From assembly GCA_021442885.1 (NCBI GenBank), contig JABUVA010000007.1, positions 23,839-29,787 of the forward strand: a DNA stretch of 5,949 nucleotides, written 5' to 3'. Position numbers and translations under genes: made by a program. Shown piece by piece: positions 5,734 through 5,949 of this stretch; the stretch's first letter is position 1; each line of letters opens with the position of its first letter. Source of the stretch: Methanobrevibacter sp. Its GTDB lineage: Archaea > Methanobacteriota > Methanobacteria > Methanobacteriales > Methanobacteriaceae. The notes beneath the pieces are model-generated. The model made no database searches and was not told the origin of the DNA. It was given only the letters and a program-made list of their open reading frames with translations.

Positions 5734-5949
5734 TTACTTTTCTCTTACCTGCAAACATAATCTATTATCAGCTAAAAATATAAATTTTTCTGAAATTAGG
5801 TCAGATAAGTCAATAGCAGTTAACATCAATAAATGATTTTCCTTAAAGTATGAGTCGATTTCTACGAAAATTTCTTTTTCATCTTTTGTTTTTCTATTCT
5901 TTTTTCTTCCTCTCTCGATTCCTCTCTTCCATCGTGTCTTTTTTAATTC
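5734..5949 (-). CDS. Unidentified protein, C-terminal 71 residues (5' end beyond the right edge)
   Basis: Reading the minus strand from the window edge, one frame stays open for 71 codons and ends at a TAA (5736-5734), 47 bases before the NAD(P)HX repair gene. The visible protein starts with a very basic stretch (residues 1-25, many Lys and Arg, including RGRKKNRK). It continues as a mixed hydrophobic and acidic segment that looks like real protein, including EIFVEIDSYFKENH (26-39) and the hydrophobic LISEKFIFLADNRLCLQV (51-68). No start codon for it lies in the window apart from an internal ATG at about residue 42. A chance open frame this long is uncommon at this base composition, where TAA, TAG and TGA are frequent. 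I do not recognise the family. Position and direction suggest it may be the first known member of the nnrD-sfsA transcript. Confidence 0.62.
   Translation of the reverse strand, partial: ELKKTRWKRGIERGRKKNRKTKDEKEIFVEIDSYFKENHLLMLTAIDLSDLISEKFIFLADNRLCLQVREK

Noticed and set aside
5881..5949. Pyrimidine-rich tract on the + strand as a regulatory or repeat element
   Set aside because: It is simply the complement of the Lys/Arg-rich coding stretch on the minus strand and shows no repeat unit.
1..5949. Mobile element, CRISPR array or defence island
   Set aside because: No transposase, integrase, spaced direct repeats, terminal inverted repeats with target duplications, or defence-specific genes were seen; the helicase fragment alone is not evidence for defence.

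Overview
The window looks like chromosome from an AT-rich methanogenic archaeon, most likely Methanobrevibacter or a close relative such as Methanosphaera. Three things point there. Base composition is very low in G+C. The Shine-Dalgarno sequences are of the GGTGAT / AAGGTG type, complementary to an archaeal 16S 3' end. Intergenic regions carry TATA-box-like elements of the methanogen form TTTATATA. The genus is an inference from style and gene content, not from a marker gene.

Layout, left to right. Positions 1-939 (+) hold the C-terminal half of a Upf1/IGHMBP2-like superfamily 1 helicase whose start lies off the left edge. A 317-320 base gap follows, with several TATA-like boxes and a compact, locally G+C-richer element with two perfect inverted repeats (1065-1169). 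This is either an argG leader or a small RNA. argG (argininosuccinate synthase, 1260-2429, +) comes next. A hairpin plus T-tract fills the 33 bases between argG and a sirtuin gene (2463-3170, +), which starts directly after the T-tract with no visible ribosome binding site. The convergent gap 3171-3426 is unusually structured: a 78-nt long-stem hairpin, then a 77-nt segment that folds on paper into a three-way junction closed by a perfect 12-bp stem.

The right half is a minus-strand cluster read right to left. It starts with the C-terminal 71 codons of an unidentified protein entering from the right edge (5949-5734). Next is the bifunctional NAD(P)HX epimerase/dehydratase gene (5686-4118). 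Last is sfsA (4116-3427), separated from the previous stop by one base. The last two genes are almost certainly co-transcribed.

Functionally the genes are housekeeping: nucleic-acid unwinding, arginine synthesis, NAD-dependent deacylation, repair of damaged NAD(P)H, and a nuclease-fold protein of uncertain role. Two of them, the sirtuin and NnrE/NnrD, share nicotinamide cofactors, but they lie in convergent units and co-regulation is not shown. No defence island, mobile element, CRISPR array, tRNA or rRNA was seen. The most interesting material is non-coding: the structured gap between sir2 and sfsA and the element upstream of argG.
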